From NCBI RefSeq assembly GCF_025345565.1, contig NZ_CP054475.1, forward strand, positions 949,501 through 1,013,500: 64,000 nt of DNA, given 5' to 3'. The notes under the pieces are model-generated. The model saw only the letters and a program-made list of their open reading frames with translations. It did no database searches and had not been told where the DNA came from. Source of the stretch: Thalassolituus hydrocarboniclasticus. Its GTDB lineage: Bacteria; Pseudomonadota; Gammaproteobacteria; Pseudomonadales; Oceanobacteraceae. The position numbers and the translations under genes are program-made. Below, in pieces: positions 26,835 to 35,301 of this stretch (the first letter of the stretch is position 1; every line of letters starts with the position of its first letter).

Positions 26835-28049
26835 CTATGTCGGTTTGTTATCCACACTAAGACGCGTAAAAAAGCGCGCCGAAATGCCGTGAATAAAAAT
26901 ACTGAGCAGCACGGTCAGTACCGTAGTGGCGAAGAGTTCGGCGTGATCCGGATTGCTGCTGCCGAACCCGAGCTGCTCGCTGACCAATAGCAGATACAGA
27001 ATACTGGCAATACCGCGCGGGCCAAACCAGGCGAGAAACATCCGCGCCCGTAATGGCAGGCCGCTGCCGCTTAGGCTGATAAATACCGGAATCATGCGGA
27101 TAAGGGTCAGGCTCAGCAGGGCGTAAATCCAGCTGTTAAGCGTAATATGTGGCAGGGCATCGGGCACAAAAATCAGGCCAAACAGGAAGAACATGGTCAG
27201 GCTCAGCAGTTGGCCTTCGGCTTCACCAAATTCTTTCAGACGCTGCAGTACCAGAGTGTGATGTGACTGCAGAAAAAGCCCGGCGAGAAACACCGCAATA
27301 AAGCCGTTACCACCAAGAATCTCAGCCCCGCTGTATGCCAGAAGAGCCAGTGCCGGGGCTGATAAGCGCTGGAATGAAGCCGTCATCCACTGACGCCGGG
27401 CGGCGGTTTCGGTCAGCAGTCCACCGATCCGCCCGGTTGCAATACCGCAGATAATGCCAATAACAAACTGTTTGCTGATAAATAACAGCCAGTGCAGATG
27501 ATCGACATCCGTTGCTGTGTTGGATGCCAGCAGCGCCATAACAAATAATAAAACCGGCAACGCAATGCCATCGTTCAGGCCGCTTTCCACTGTAATGGAA
27601 TGGCGCAGCGACTCATCAATGTCTTTTTTATTAAAAATAGACTGGGCCAGTGCCGCATCGGTGGGGGTGAGCATAATGGCGAGTAAGGCGGCCAGTAACC
27701 AGCCACCACTGAATAACGGATAAGCTACGAGCGTACCGGCGGCCATGGTTAATGGCAGGCCAATCGCCAGCAGGCGGATAGGTAATACTTCAAATCTGAC
27801 CAGATGGGCGCGTTCAATCTGGCTGGCATCAACAAACAGAATCAGCGCCAGAGTAAACTCTGCCAGCACCATCAGGCCTTTACCGTCGATTTCTGCGGTT
27901 ACCCAGTCAAGCCAGGCCGGCCCGAGCAAAATCCCCAGAGCGGTAAACATCATCGGCGCGGTCAGCGCGACCTGTTCGGTTTTGCGGGAAAATAACGCAT
28001 AGGCAAACACTGCAGCGGCAATTAACAGGGCAAGAGGTTCAGCCAGCAT
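26835..28049 (-). CDS. CPA1-type cation:proton antiporter
   Basis: 404-residue, about 12-helix antiporter of the monovalent cation:proton antiporter-1 family. The ion-binding segment shows ALLAIMLTPTDAALAQ, then IDESLRHSITVESGLNDGIA, where the Asp in the GLNDG stretch is the usual ion-binding acidic residue. WFGPRGIASILYL near residue 350 is the second conserved motif. It has no large cytoplasmic C-terminal domain. It likely exchanges Na+ or K+ for H+ in pH and salt homeostasis. A small charged protein gene lies 17 bases upstream, probably co-transcribed. Confidence 0.88.
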   Translation of the reverse strand: MLAEPLALLIAAAVFAYALFSRKTEQVALTAPMMFTALGILLGPAWLDWVTAEIDGKGLMVLAEFTLALILFVDASQIERAHLVRFEVLPIRLLAIGLPLTMAAGTLVAYPLFSGGWLLAALLAIMLTPTDAALAQSIFNKKDIDESLRHSITVESGLNDGIALPVLLFVMALLASNTATDVDHLHWLLFISKQFVIGIICGIATGRIGGLLTETAARRQWMTASFQRLSAPALALLAYSGAEILGGNGFIAVFLAGLFLQSHHTLVLQRLKEFGEAEGQLLSLTMFFLFGLIFVPDALPHITLNSWIYALLSLTLIRMIPVFISLSGSGLPLRARMFLAWFGPRGIASILYLLLVSEQLGFGSSNPDHAELFATTVLTVLLSIFIHGISARFFTRLSVDNKPT

Positions 28050-28066
28050 GGAAAAATCCTTTCCGT

Positions 28067-28393
28067 TTATTCTTCCCAGATAATACGCAATGGTTCGCCA
28101 AAATCATCGTAAATGACTTTTTTACGCGGGCGGCGGTGTTTTTTCTCGGCGGCCGGTTTGCTGTGCTTACGGCTGGCTTCGCGCCGCTGGTCGATGGTTT
28201 TTAATACATCGGTGAGCGGAGTGCGTTCTTCTTTTGGCTTATCAAAGGCCAGAGAGTGATCGTTATAGCGGCCATTCTGCAGCCCGGTTTCGCCACGGGC
28301 TACCTCTTTTACTTCGCCACCCTGACGCAGAAAGTCATCGACTTCCTGATTCAGTTGATCGCGTAAATCGCGTTTGCTCGGGCGTTTATTCAT
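28067..28393 (-). CDS. Small charged hypothetical protein
   Basis: 108 residues, highly charged and probably partly disordered. RPSKRDLRDQLNQEVDDFL, then RQGGEVKEVARGETG near the N-terminus recalls the FL..GG.V.EV segment of small gammaproteobacterial proteins such as SutA, which bind RNA polymerase, but the rest does not match. A Lys/Arg-rich tail (KPAAEKKHRRPRKK) could bind nucleic acid, and the end is acidic and aromatic (DDFGEPLRIIWEE). It lies directly upstream of the antiporter gene. No function is assigned. Confidence 0.6.
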   Translation of the reverse strand: MNKRPSKRDLRDQLNQEVDDFLRQGGEVKEVARGETGLQNGRYNDHSLAFDKPKEERTPLTDVLKTIDQRREASRKHSKPAAEKKHRRPRKKVIYDDFGEPLRIIWEE

Positions 28394-28499
28394 AGGCTCG
28401 CTTTAGCGCACTGATAGTCGTACAAGGAGTCAGGAAACAGGCCTGACATGTCTGACACGGAGGTTTAGTATAAAGCATCGAATAACAATAAGAATCCCA

Positions 28500-29888
28500 A
28501 TGACACGAATAGCGCCGCTTTTCCTTCGCGCCCGCCTGCAGGCACAGGCCGCGCGCCTGCTCAGTCAGCCCGGTTTACTGGCTATGCGCCGCCGTTGGCG
28601 TGAATTTCAGCGCCAGCTGGGTAATCGCCCGCATGAAATACAGGTCTTTTTGCGTATCGACGACCCTTACAGCTATCTGTTGGTGCAGGTGCTCAACGCC
28701 TTTCAGCAGCATTATGGCGTCAGCGCACGCTGCTTTACCGTGCTGGAGCTGCAGGACGATATGTACCCCGAGCCGGCGTTGTGGCACAGCAACGCCTTTA
28801 AGGACGCCGGTTATCTGGCCGGGCTGTATGGGCTGGATTATCCATCACAGGAATTGCCGGATTCGCAACAACAGCGCCTGCAACAACGCCGCCAACAGCA
28901 AAGCCAGCAGCGCGCCATGCGCCGCTTACAGGCCAGTGCGCAGCTGTTATTGCTGGAGCGTCGCGGTCAGCCCGACTGGCAGGCGGTAGAAAAGGTATTC
29001 CGCGCTTACTGGTACGACGATACGCGGGTGCTGGACAGTTATCCGCTGCTCAACCACGATCTGAACGAACATCTGCGCCGCAATGAGCAGCGCCAGCAGC
29101 AACTGGGGCATTACCTCAGCGCGACGCTGTATTACGAAGGTGAATGGTACTGGGGGCTGGATCGTCTCGATCATCTGCAGCAGCGTCTGCGTGATCTGGG
29201 CTTACAAAAGGCCGATAGCACATTGATGGAATTTGACCGTACCTGGCGTGACTTCTGCTGCCATCCTGTTGCTGATATTCCTCCTGCAGAAAACAAACCG
29301 CTGGTGCTGTATTTTTCCGCGCGCAGCCCCTACAGCCATCTGGGGCTGGAACAGATGCTGCAACTGGCACAGCACTACCGAAAGCCATTAATGATTAAAC
29401 CGGTATTGCCCATGCTGATGCGCGGGCTGAAAGTACCGGCGCTGAAAAAATGGTACATCTTCGCCGACACCCAGCGCGAAGCACGCAAGCGCGGAATTGC
29501 GTACGGCTATGTCGCCGACCCGCTCGGCGCCGGAGTGGAGCGCTGTTACAGCCTGTTCGCCTGGGCGCAGCAGCAGGGCAAAGCCGCCGACTATTTACTG
29601 AGTTTTTCCCGCGCGGTTAACAGCGAAGGTGTACTGGCCGAAACCGACTCCGGCATGCGTTTTATCGTGCAGCGCGCCGGCCTTAACTGGCCTGACGCCA
29701 AAGCCATTCTGCAACGTGATGACTGGCGTACACACTGGCAGGACTGGGCTGAAGCCAACCGTCAGGAAATGATCAGCTATGGGTTATGGGGCGTGCCCAG
29801 TATGCGTTATGGCGAGCTGGCGGTGTGGGGGCAGGACAGGATGTTTGTGATAGAGCGGGCGTTAAGGGATGCTGGGGCGGTTGAGTAG
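28500..29888 (+). CDS. Two-domain DsbA/HCCA-isomerase-like thioredoxin-fold protein
   Basis: 462 residues containing two thioredoxin-fold modules like 2-hydroxychromene-2-carboxylate isomerase or kappa-class GST. Each has the S/D-x-PYS start: RIDDPYSYLLVQVL near residue 53 and FSARSPYSHLGLEQ near residue 270. The second also has the cis-proline loop GVPSMRYGELAVWG near 429. No CxxC is present, so disulfide chemistry is unlikely; glutathione-dependent isomerase or transferase activity is the family expectation. A Gln/Arg-rich linker lies around residues 120-145. No aromatic-degradation genes are adjacent. The start codon has only a weak ribosome-binding site. Confidence 0.75.
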   Translation: MTRIAPLFLRARLQAQAARLLSQPGLLAMRRRWREFQRQLGNRPHEIQVFLRIDDPYSYLLVQVLNAFQQHYGVSARCFTVLELQDDMYPEPALWHSNAFKDAGYLAGLYGLDYPSQELPDSQQQRLQQRRQQQSQQRAMRRLQASAQLLLLERRGQPDWQAVEKVFRAYWYDDTRVLDSYPLLNHDLNEHLRRNEQRQQQLGHYLSATLYYEGEWYWGLDRLDHLQQRLRDLGLQKADSTLMEFDRTWRDFCCHPVADIPPAENKPLVLYFSARSPYSHLGLEQMLQLAQHYRKPLMIKPVLPMLMRGLKVPALKKWYIFADTQREARKRGIAYGYVADPLGAGVERCYSLFAWAQQQGKAADYLLSFSRAVNSEGVLAETDSGMRFIVQRAGLNWPDAKAILQRDDWRTHWQDWAEANRQEMISYGLWGVPSMRYGELAVWGQDRMFVIERALRDAGAVE

Positions 29889-29911
29889 CCTTCGTTATCG
29901 ATTGGTATCTT

Positions 29912-29995
29912 ATAGCTGCTACGCGGGCTGGCTACTAAGCCGAGCCAGGCATTGGCTTTGAATTAATCGCAAAAGCCAGCCCGCGCAGCGACTAT
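29912..29995. repeat. 22-bp imperfect inverted repeat
   Basis: ATAGCTGCTACGCGGGCTGGCT (29912-29933) pairs with 29974-29995 at 19 of 22 positions, around a 40-base spacer. It lies between the DsbA-like gene and the beta-oxidation cluster. No T-run follows, so it is more like a REP/BIME-type palindrome than a terminator. The rest of 29889-30168 holds nothing recognisable. Confidence 0.55.
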
Positions 29996-30168
29996 GGCGC
30001 CGGGCCAACCTTTTCCTGCTTTTTTTTGCCAAATTTCCTGCGCAATCTTGTCATGGTTTGCTCTGCCAAGCTGCGTCACACTGAACTCCGCTGTTTATTC
30101 ATCGTATAACCCGTTAACGGGTATTCCAGTCAGGAAAATTAATAACAACTAATAACAAGAGGCATGTC

Positions 30169-30930
30169 ATGGAATTTAATAATGTAGCCGCCATTGTCAC
30201 CGGCGGCGCGTCAGGCTTGGGCGAAGGCACGGTACGCGCACTGGCCGCCGAAGGTTGCCGGGTAGCGATTTTCGATTTGCAGGAAGAGCGGGGCGAAGCA
30301 CTGGCCAAAGAAGTCGGCGGTATTTTTGTGCGCTGTGATGTGTCGTCGGCGGAGAGTGCCGAGGCCGCTTTTAAAACCGCACGCGAAGCTCATGGTCTGT
30401 GTGGTATTGCCGTCAACTGTGCCGGTATTGCTCCGGCGGCAAAAATTGTTGGCCGCGAAGGGCCAATGGCGCTGGATGCGTTTAACCGCGTTATTCAGGT
30501 CAATCTGGTGGGGACTTTTAATATTATGCGTCTGGCCGCGGCCGAGATGATGGAGCGCGAAGCCAATACCGACGGCGAGCGCGGCATTATTATCTGCACC
30601 GCGTCGGTGGCCGCCTACGAAGGCCAGATTGGTCAGGCGGCTTACAGCGCGTCCAAAGGTGGCGTGGTGGCAATGACACTGCAATCGGCACGTGAATTAG
30701 CGCGCAGCGGTATTCGCGTCAATACCATTGCCCCCGGCCTGTTTATGACGCCGATGATGGCCGGTATGCCGCAGGAAGTGCAGGACAGTCTGGCGGCGAC
30801 ACTGCCATTTCCACAACGTCTTGGTCGTCCGGAAGAATTCGGCATGATGGTGAATCAGATGGTTAAAAATCCGATTCTGAACGGCGAAGTCATCCGTCTG
30901 GATTGCGCTCTGCGCATGGCACCGAAGTGA
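30169..30930 (+). CDS. SDR family 3-hydroxyacyl-CoA dehydrogenase (type II-like)
   Basis: 253-residue short-chain dehydrogenase. VTGGASGLGEGTVRALAAEG is the TGxxxGxG NAD site, VNCAGIAPAAKI the NAG region, and AYSASKGGVVAMTL the YxxxK catalytic pair, with a Ser in IICTASVAAYEG. The sequence style and the neighbours (acyl-CoA dehydrogenase, thiolase) point to the HSD10-like subgroup that oxidises 3-hydroxyacyl-CoA in fatty-acid or branched-chain degradation. The next gene follows after seven bases. First gene of the cluster. Confidence 0.88.
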   Translation: MEFNNVAAIVTGGASGLGEGTVRALAAEGCRVAIFDLQEERGEALAKEVGGIFVRCDVSSAESAEAAFKTAREAHGLCGIAVNCAGIAPAAKIVGREGPMALDAFNRVIQVNLVGTFNIMRLAAAEMMEREANTDGERGIIICTASVAAYEGQIGQAAYSASKGGVVAMTLQSARELARSGIRVNTIAPGLFMTPMMAGMPQEVQDSLAATLPFPQRLGRPEEFGMMVNQMVKNPILNGEVIRLDCALRMAPK

Positions 30931-30937
30931 GAACAGC

Positions 30938-32086
30938 ATGAGCTTTATTAAAGAACCTCAGGAACGCGCACTGTTCCGCGATAACGTAGCGCGCCTGCTC
31001 GAAGTTGAAGTTGCTCCGCATTATGAGCAGTGGGAAAAAGACGGCATTGTACCGGCACAAATCTGGCGCACGTTAGGCATCGCCGGGCTGTTGTGTGTGG
31101 ATATGCCGGAAGAATTTGGCGGTTGCGGTGTGCCGTTCGATTATTCCGTCGTGGTCGGTGCCGAGCTGGCGCGTATGGGCTTTGGCGCACTGGCGACTAA
31201 TGTGATGGTGCATTCCGATATTGTGGCGCCGTATCTGCAGCATATTGGCAGCGAGCAGCAAAAACAGCAGTGGTTGCCGAAAATGGCCAGCGGTGAAATC
31301 GTAGGTGCTATCGCCATGACCGAACCCGGCGCGGGCAGCGATTTACAGGCCATGCGCGCGTCGGCCAAAAAGGACGGCGAGCATTATATTCTTAATGGTT
31401 CAAAAACCTTTATTACCAACGGCCAGCACGCCGGACTGGTGATCGTGGCGGCGAAAACCGATCCGTCTGCCGGTGCCAAAGGCATCAGTTTATTTCTGGT
31501 CGACACAACGCTGCCAGGCTTCAGCCACGGCCGCAATATGGAAAAAATCGGTCAGCATTGCGGCGATACGTCAGAATTATTTTTCGACAATATCCGCCTG
31601 CCGGCATCGGCGTTACTGGGTGAAGAAGGCATGGGTTTTGTTTACCTGATGCGCGAATTGCCGCGCGAGCGTCTGGTGATTGGTGCGCTGGCCTGTGCCG
31701 CCGCCCGTGGCGCACTGGATTTAACCGTCGCCTACACCACCGAGCGTGAATTATTCGGCCAGAAACTCAGCCAGCTGCAGAATACCCGTTTCCGCATCGC
31801 CGAAATGGAAACCGAATACCGCGTTAATCAGGCTTTTATTGACCAGTGCATTGGCCAATACAGTGCCGGTGAGCTGGATACTGCCACCGCCTCGATGGCG
31901 AAATACAGCGCCACCGAAATGCAGTTCCGCGTAGCCGATGGTTGCCTGCAATTATTTGGTGGTTATGGCTACACCTCGGAGTATCCGATTTCCCGCGCCT
32001 TTACCGATGCCCGTGTGCAGCGTATTTACGGCGGCGCGTCAGAAATTATGAAAGAAGTCATTGCCCGTACCCTGTTAGGCAAATAG
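30938..32086 (+). CDS. Acyl-CoA dehydrogenase
   Basis: 382-residue FAD enzyme that introduces the alpha,beta double bond into acyl-CoA. Standard motifs are AIAMTEPGAGSDLQAM, then LNGSKTFITNGQHAGL in the middle domain and RIYGGASEIMKEVIARTLLG at the C-terminus, where a Glu near this region acts as base in family members. QLFGGYGYTSEYPISR is also typical. It lies seven bases after the SDR gene and 137 bases before the thiolase, consistent with one operon for beta-oxidation. Chain-length preference cannot be told. Confidence 0.92.
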   Translation: MSFIKEPQERALFRDNVARLLEVEVAPHYEQWEKDGIVPAQIWRTLGIAGLLCVDMPEEFGGCGVPFDYSVVVGAELARMGFGALATNVMVHSDIVAPYLQHIGSEQQKQQWLPKMASGEIVGAIAMTEPGAGSDLQAMRASAKKDGEHYILNGSKTFITNGQHAGLVIVAAKTDPSAGAKGISLFLVDTTLPGFSHGRNMEKIGQHCGDTSELFFDNIRLPASALLGEEGMGFVYLMRELPRERLVIGALACAAARGALDLTVAYTTERELFGQKLSQLQNTRFRIAEMETEYRVNQAFIDQCIGQYSAGELDTATASMAKYSATEMQFRVADGCLQLFGGYGYTSEYPISRAFTDARVQRIYGGASEIMKEVIARTLLGK

Positions 32087-32223
32087 CAGCCCAAACAGCA
32101 GCTGATAAAGCGACAGCGCAGGACAGCAATTCAGACAAACCCGATATATAAACGAAAGCGGCTGACTATCCGACAATAATATTTATCCAGGGATCGTCAG
32201 CCGCGAAACATCCGGAGCAAACT

Positions 32224-33405
32224 ATGCACAATAATGACGTCGTTATTTGTGGGGCAGCCCGTACCCCAATGGGCGGTATGCTGGGCGAATTAAGCAGTGT
32301 ACCGTCACCGCAATTAGGCGCGGTGGCTATTTCCGCTGCGATAGAGCGTGCGGGCCTGAGCCCGGATGAGATTAACGAAGTGATTATGGGCTGTGTGTTA
32401 CCGGCCGGATTGGGGCAGGCACCAGCGCGTCAGGCGTCACGTGCGGCGGGAATTCCCGACAGCTCGGGCTGCTCGACCGTGAATAAAATGTGCGGCTCCG
32501 GTATGCAGGCAATTATTCTGGCCCACGATCAGATCAAAGCGGGCACTAATAACGTGATGATTGCCGGTGGTATGGAAAATATGAGTCAGGCACCGTATTT
32601 ATTACCCAAAGCGCGTGCTGGTATGCGCATGGGGCACGGCCAGGTTATTGATTCCATGTTTTTTGATGGCCTCGAAGACGCCTACGAAGGCGGCCTGATG
32701 GGCGTGTTTGCTCAGCGCAGTGCCGATGAATATGGCATCAGCCGCGAAGCCATGGATAACTTCGCCATCCGCTCACTTAATCAATCGTTGGCGGCGATTA
32801 AAAACGGCTATTTTGAACAGGAAATTGCTGCGGTATTGGTATCTGGTCGTAACGGCGATACCCTGATCGACGTTGATGAGCAGCCGGGTAACGCCCGCCC
32901 GGAAAAAATCCCGACGCTGAAACCGGCGTTCAAAAAAGACGGCACCATAACGGCTGCCAACGCCAGCTCCATCAGCGATGGTGCTTCGGCGCTGGTACTG
33001 ACCAGCAGCGCCTACGCGCAACAGAAAAACCTGCAACCACTGGCACGCATCGTTGCCCATGCAACCCATGCGCAATTACCGGCGGAATTTACCCTGGCGC
33101 CTATCGGTGCAATAAAAAAGGTACTGGAAAAAGCTGGCTGGAGCAGCGCTGAGGTGGATTTATTCGAGATTAACGAAGCCTTCGCCGTCGTCAGCCTGCT
33201 GGCGATTCAGGAATTGGGTCTGGATGAGAATAAAGTCAACGTCAATGGCGGTGCCTGCGCACTAGGCCATCCGATTGGCTCTTCTGGTTCGCGTATCGTG
33301 GTTACCCTGATCAATGCACTGAAACAGCGTGGCCTGACAAAAGGCGTGGCTTCTCTTTGCATTGGTGGTGGCGAAGCCACGGCAGTGGCTGTCGAGATTC
33401 TGTAG
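32224..33405 (+). CDS. Acetyl-CoA acetyltransferase (thiolase)
   Basis: 393-residue thiolase. The nucleophile is C90 in NKMCGSGMQAI. The other catalytic motifs are EINEAFA near 315, GGACALGHPIGSSGSR with the catalytic His near 350, and SLCIGGGEATAVAVE with the second Cys near 379. It would cleave 3-ketoacyl-CoA or condense acetyl-CoA units; grouping with SDR and acyl-CoA dehydrogenase favours degradation. A GGAGCAAACT ribosome-binding site precedes the ATG. A hairpin terminator lies shortly after the stop. Confidence 0.93.
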   Translation: MHNNDVVICGAARTPMGGMLGELSSVPSPQLGAVAISAAIERAGLSPDEINEVIMGCVLPAGLGQAPARQASRAAGIPDSSGCSTVNKMCGSGMQAIILAHDQIKAGTNNVMIAGGMENMSQAPYLLPKARAGMRMGHGQVIDSMFFDGLEDAYEGGLMGVFAQRSADEYGISREAMDNFAIRSLNQSLAAIKNGYFEQEIAAVLVSGRNGDTLIDVDEQPGNARPEKIPTLKPAFKKDGTITAANASSISDGASALVLTSSAYAQQKNLQPLARIVAHATHAQLPAEFTLAPIGAIKKVLEKAGWSSAEVDLFEINEAFAVVSLLAIQELGLDENKVNVNGGACALGHPIGSSGSRIVVTLINALKQRGLTKGVASLCIGGGEATAVAVEIL

Positions 33406-33429
33406 GGGAGAAGAGAAGGCGTTTATTCA

Positions 33430-33466
33430 AAAGCCGCTGTCAGTTTGGCAGCGGCTTTGGTTTTTG
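33430..33466 (+). terminator. Intrinsic terminator of the beta-oxidation cluster
   Basis: AAAGCCGCTG (33430-33439) and CAGCGGCTTT (33449-33458) form a perfect 10-bp stem with a 9-base loop, followed by GGTTTTT. Confidence 0.85.
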
Positions 33467-33527
33467 ACAGTAAGGACTTAGCGTTTTTAAATGCGGGGAA
33501 AGATCATGCTTTCTGTGTTTCCACTTT

Positions 33528-33782
33528 TTATTGCGAATTAAATTTCTCCTTAGAAGCGACACACACTACCCCCTCGGGGTTTTCCTTGCACTCTTCAGAC
33601 AACATGTCACAAGCCTTTTCAACTCCGAATCTTACTGATTTCCTATCTGATTCGTCCATTCCCTGCATTTGTTCTTCCATGCCTAATGAAAGACAGCTCT
33701 CATAAAATGGGTCAGACCCTGATGCTGAACATCCAACTAAAAAAACAGATGTAATGGCCGCTATGATGCATGTTTTTTTCAT
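33528..33782 (-). CDS. Small predicted lipoprotein (unknown)
   Basis: 84 residues starting MKKTCIIAAITSVFLVGCSA, with a good lipobox (FLVGC). The mature part is acidic and has four further cysteines (ESCLSLGMEE, EKACDMLSEECKE and GVVCV), which could form two disulfides in the periplasm. AAAAGGAATTTACT precedes the ATG. It is the first of several small genes in an AT-richer patch. No family recognised. Confidence 0.65.
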   Translation of the reverse strand: MKKTCIIAAITSVFLVGCSASGSDPFYESCLSLGMEEQMQGMDESDRKSVRFGVEKACDMLSEECKENPEGVVCVASKEKFNSQ

Positions 33783-33824
33783 AGTAAATTCCTTTTAGTA
33801 GAAAATTTAATTTTGACGTATTTG

Positions 33825-34253
33825 TTAGCTGATAGGATTAAACGCTCCGGGTTTTTCTTTTTCTCTGGTTCTTATTAGATCTCGGGTTAAAATAAAAATA
33901 AAAGGGATTCCCCAGGATATTTTTCCAGCGCTTTTTCCCAGTGTTGACCAGAAGAATTTATTGTCAGAGCTGAACTCTAAATTTTTAAATAAATCTCCGG
34001 AAAATATAGTGTAAGATGTCACTATTACCATATATGACCAGCAGGTCAAGCTAAAGATGTATCCTATTCTCTTGCCTTGCCATAGTAGTATGCCGCCGAT
34101 CGTTCCGCACACTCCTCTGAATAATAATTCAGTCATAACTAAAAATGTGATGTATGAGGAACTTGTATTACCCACTGCTATTGTTATCAATGCTCCGAAT
34201 CCAGGGATTCCGCCCAGTATTGTCATTAAACCAATAAATTCTCTCTTTTTCAT
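33825..34253 (-). CDS. Small multi-pass membrane protein (unknown)
   Basis: About 142 residues with four hydrophobic segments: LMTILGGIPGFGALITIAVG, YITFLVMTELLFRGVCGTIG, the IFSLTCWSYMVIVTSYTIF region and ISWGIPFIFILTR. The C-terminus is charged (RTREKEKPG). Start is ATG 34253 or ATG 34265; an AGGA lies just upstream of the latter and 12 bases from the former, so it is undecided. Base composition is AT-richer than in the flanking core genes. Confidence 0.55.
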   Translation of the reverse strand: MKKREFIGLMTILGGIPGFGALITIAVGNTSSSYITFLVMTELLFRGVCGTIGGILLWQGKRIGYIFSLTCWSYMVIVTSYTIFSGDLFKNLEFSSDNKFFWSTLGKSAGKISWGIPFIFILTRDLIRTREKEKPGAFNPIS

Positions 34254-34327
34254 CGATGTAAACATTCCTGTATTTTACGCTCATGATAATTGGGTCGGTT
34301 TTCTGCGAATGTAAATTGAGTATGTTG

Positions 34328-34651
34328 TTATTTGTTATTCATGCTTTCTAGGTCGGCTCTCATTTTATCTTGGTCGATATAATTCTTAAGTGTATCCCAC
34401 TGACTCATTCCGGATCGCAGAATAACTAATGTTCCAGTCGATACTCCCGAAATCCAGACAAGTAGAAGCATTAGGTATTCCTTCTTTTCTGTAAAACCAA
34501 AGAACATCAATGGCACACTGAGAGTAATTAGTGCTATTGCTAAAAATGCAACAGATTGGGTTTTGCTGTTTTTAGTTAAGGTAACAGGGTCTTCCAGATG
34601 ATTTAATATTTTCTTCAGAATCTGGATCTTATAATCTTCTTTTGTATTCAT
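34328..34651 (-). CDS. Small membrane protein (unknown)
   Basis: 107 residues from the ATG at 34651. Two hydrophobic helices (SVAFLAIALITLSVPLMFFG and LMLLLVWISGVSTGTLVIL) lie between charged ends. The ATG overlaps the stop of the upstream 34651-34863 frame (TAATG), suggesting coupled translation. No family recognised. Confidence 0.55.
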   Translation of the reverse strand: MNTKEDYKIQILKKILNHLEDPVTLTKNSKTQSVAFLAIALITLSVPLMFFGFTEKKEYLMLLLVWISGVSTGTLVILRSGMSQWDTLKNYIDQDKMRADLESMNNK

Positions 34652-34863
34652 TATTTTAACCTGCACACCGATAAGTCCCGGGTTTCGCAGGGGAAATGGA
34701 TCAGATCCTCCCCATATACCCTGATGTAATTCTTCATATGACTAACTTCCTCATTGGTTATGGGAGCGACACCTATAGCACAAAAAGATAGCGCGTAATA
34801 TTTTTTACAAAGGCACCAACGATTTTGGAAAAATAAGATCGCCAAAGCTTTGGAGCTGAGCAT
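34651..34863 (-). CDS. Short hypothetical frame coupled to the next gene
   Basis: 70-codon frame whose stop overlaps the following start codon, which argues that at least its 3' part is translated. The C-terminal stretch MKNYIRVYGEDLIHFPCETR reads like protein. The N-terminal part overlaps the 34805-35116 frame in another phase, so the true start may be the internal ATG about 28 codons from the end. It may be one piece of a frameshifted gene. Confidence 0.35.
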   Translation of the reverse strand: MLSSKALAILFFQNRWCLCKKYYALSFCAIGVAPITNEEVSHMKNYIRVYGEDLIHFPCETRDLSVCRLK

Positions 34864-35116
34864 TCGCTTTCCCCATCATCCATACCCCGAGCTTCAATTG
34901 CTGCCATGGCATTTTCTTCCTGTATTGCCACCCATCCTTATAAACGCATGGCAGGAGTGGCGTGGTGTTATATCCGGGATTATTAGCGGGAGGGCGATCG
35001 TTTGAACTGTGTTTATTTACGATATAGCGGCATCCCTGCTGTAGCTCAAGAGTACTGAGTTTCTGAATTTGGTTCAATAATTGATAAAACTGCTTGCAAG
35101 TGGCAAGTGGCGACAA
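34805..35116 (-). CDS. Hypothetical frame, possibly frameshifted with 34651-34863
   Basis: 103 codons, no family recognised. It contains LPCVYKDGWQYRKKMPWQQL, which looks protein-like, and ends in LIFPKSLVPL, overlapping the next frame by 59 bases in a different phase. The overlap is larger than expected for two independent genes, so a single ancestral gene with a frameshift is possible. No good ribosome-binding site was seen. Confidence 0.3.
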   Translation of the reverse strand: MSPLATCKQFYQLLNQIQKLSTLELQQGCRYIVNKHSSNDRPPANNPGYNTTPLLPCVYKDGWQYRKKMPWQQLKLGVWMMGKANAQLQSFGDLIFPKSLVPL

Positions 35117-35301
35117 TATTTGTCATCGCCTGATCATGGGCTCCGGCGGCAGCCCAAAAATCCGGCCCGCGCAGCGGCTGCAACTCAGAGCGCGATTCTT
35201 TCCAGAACCAACAAAGCAGCAGGCACTACTAATCCACCTCTGCCCTGTAAGAAACCGCCCCGTCATACGACTACCGGGTTATCTCAAAAAAGGATAATGC
35301 T

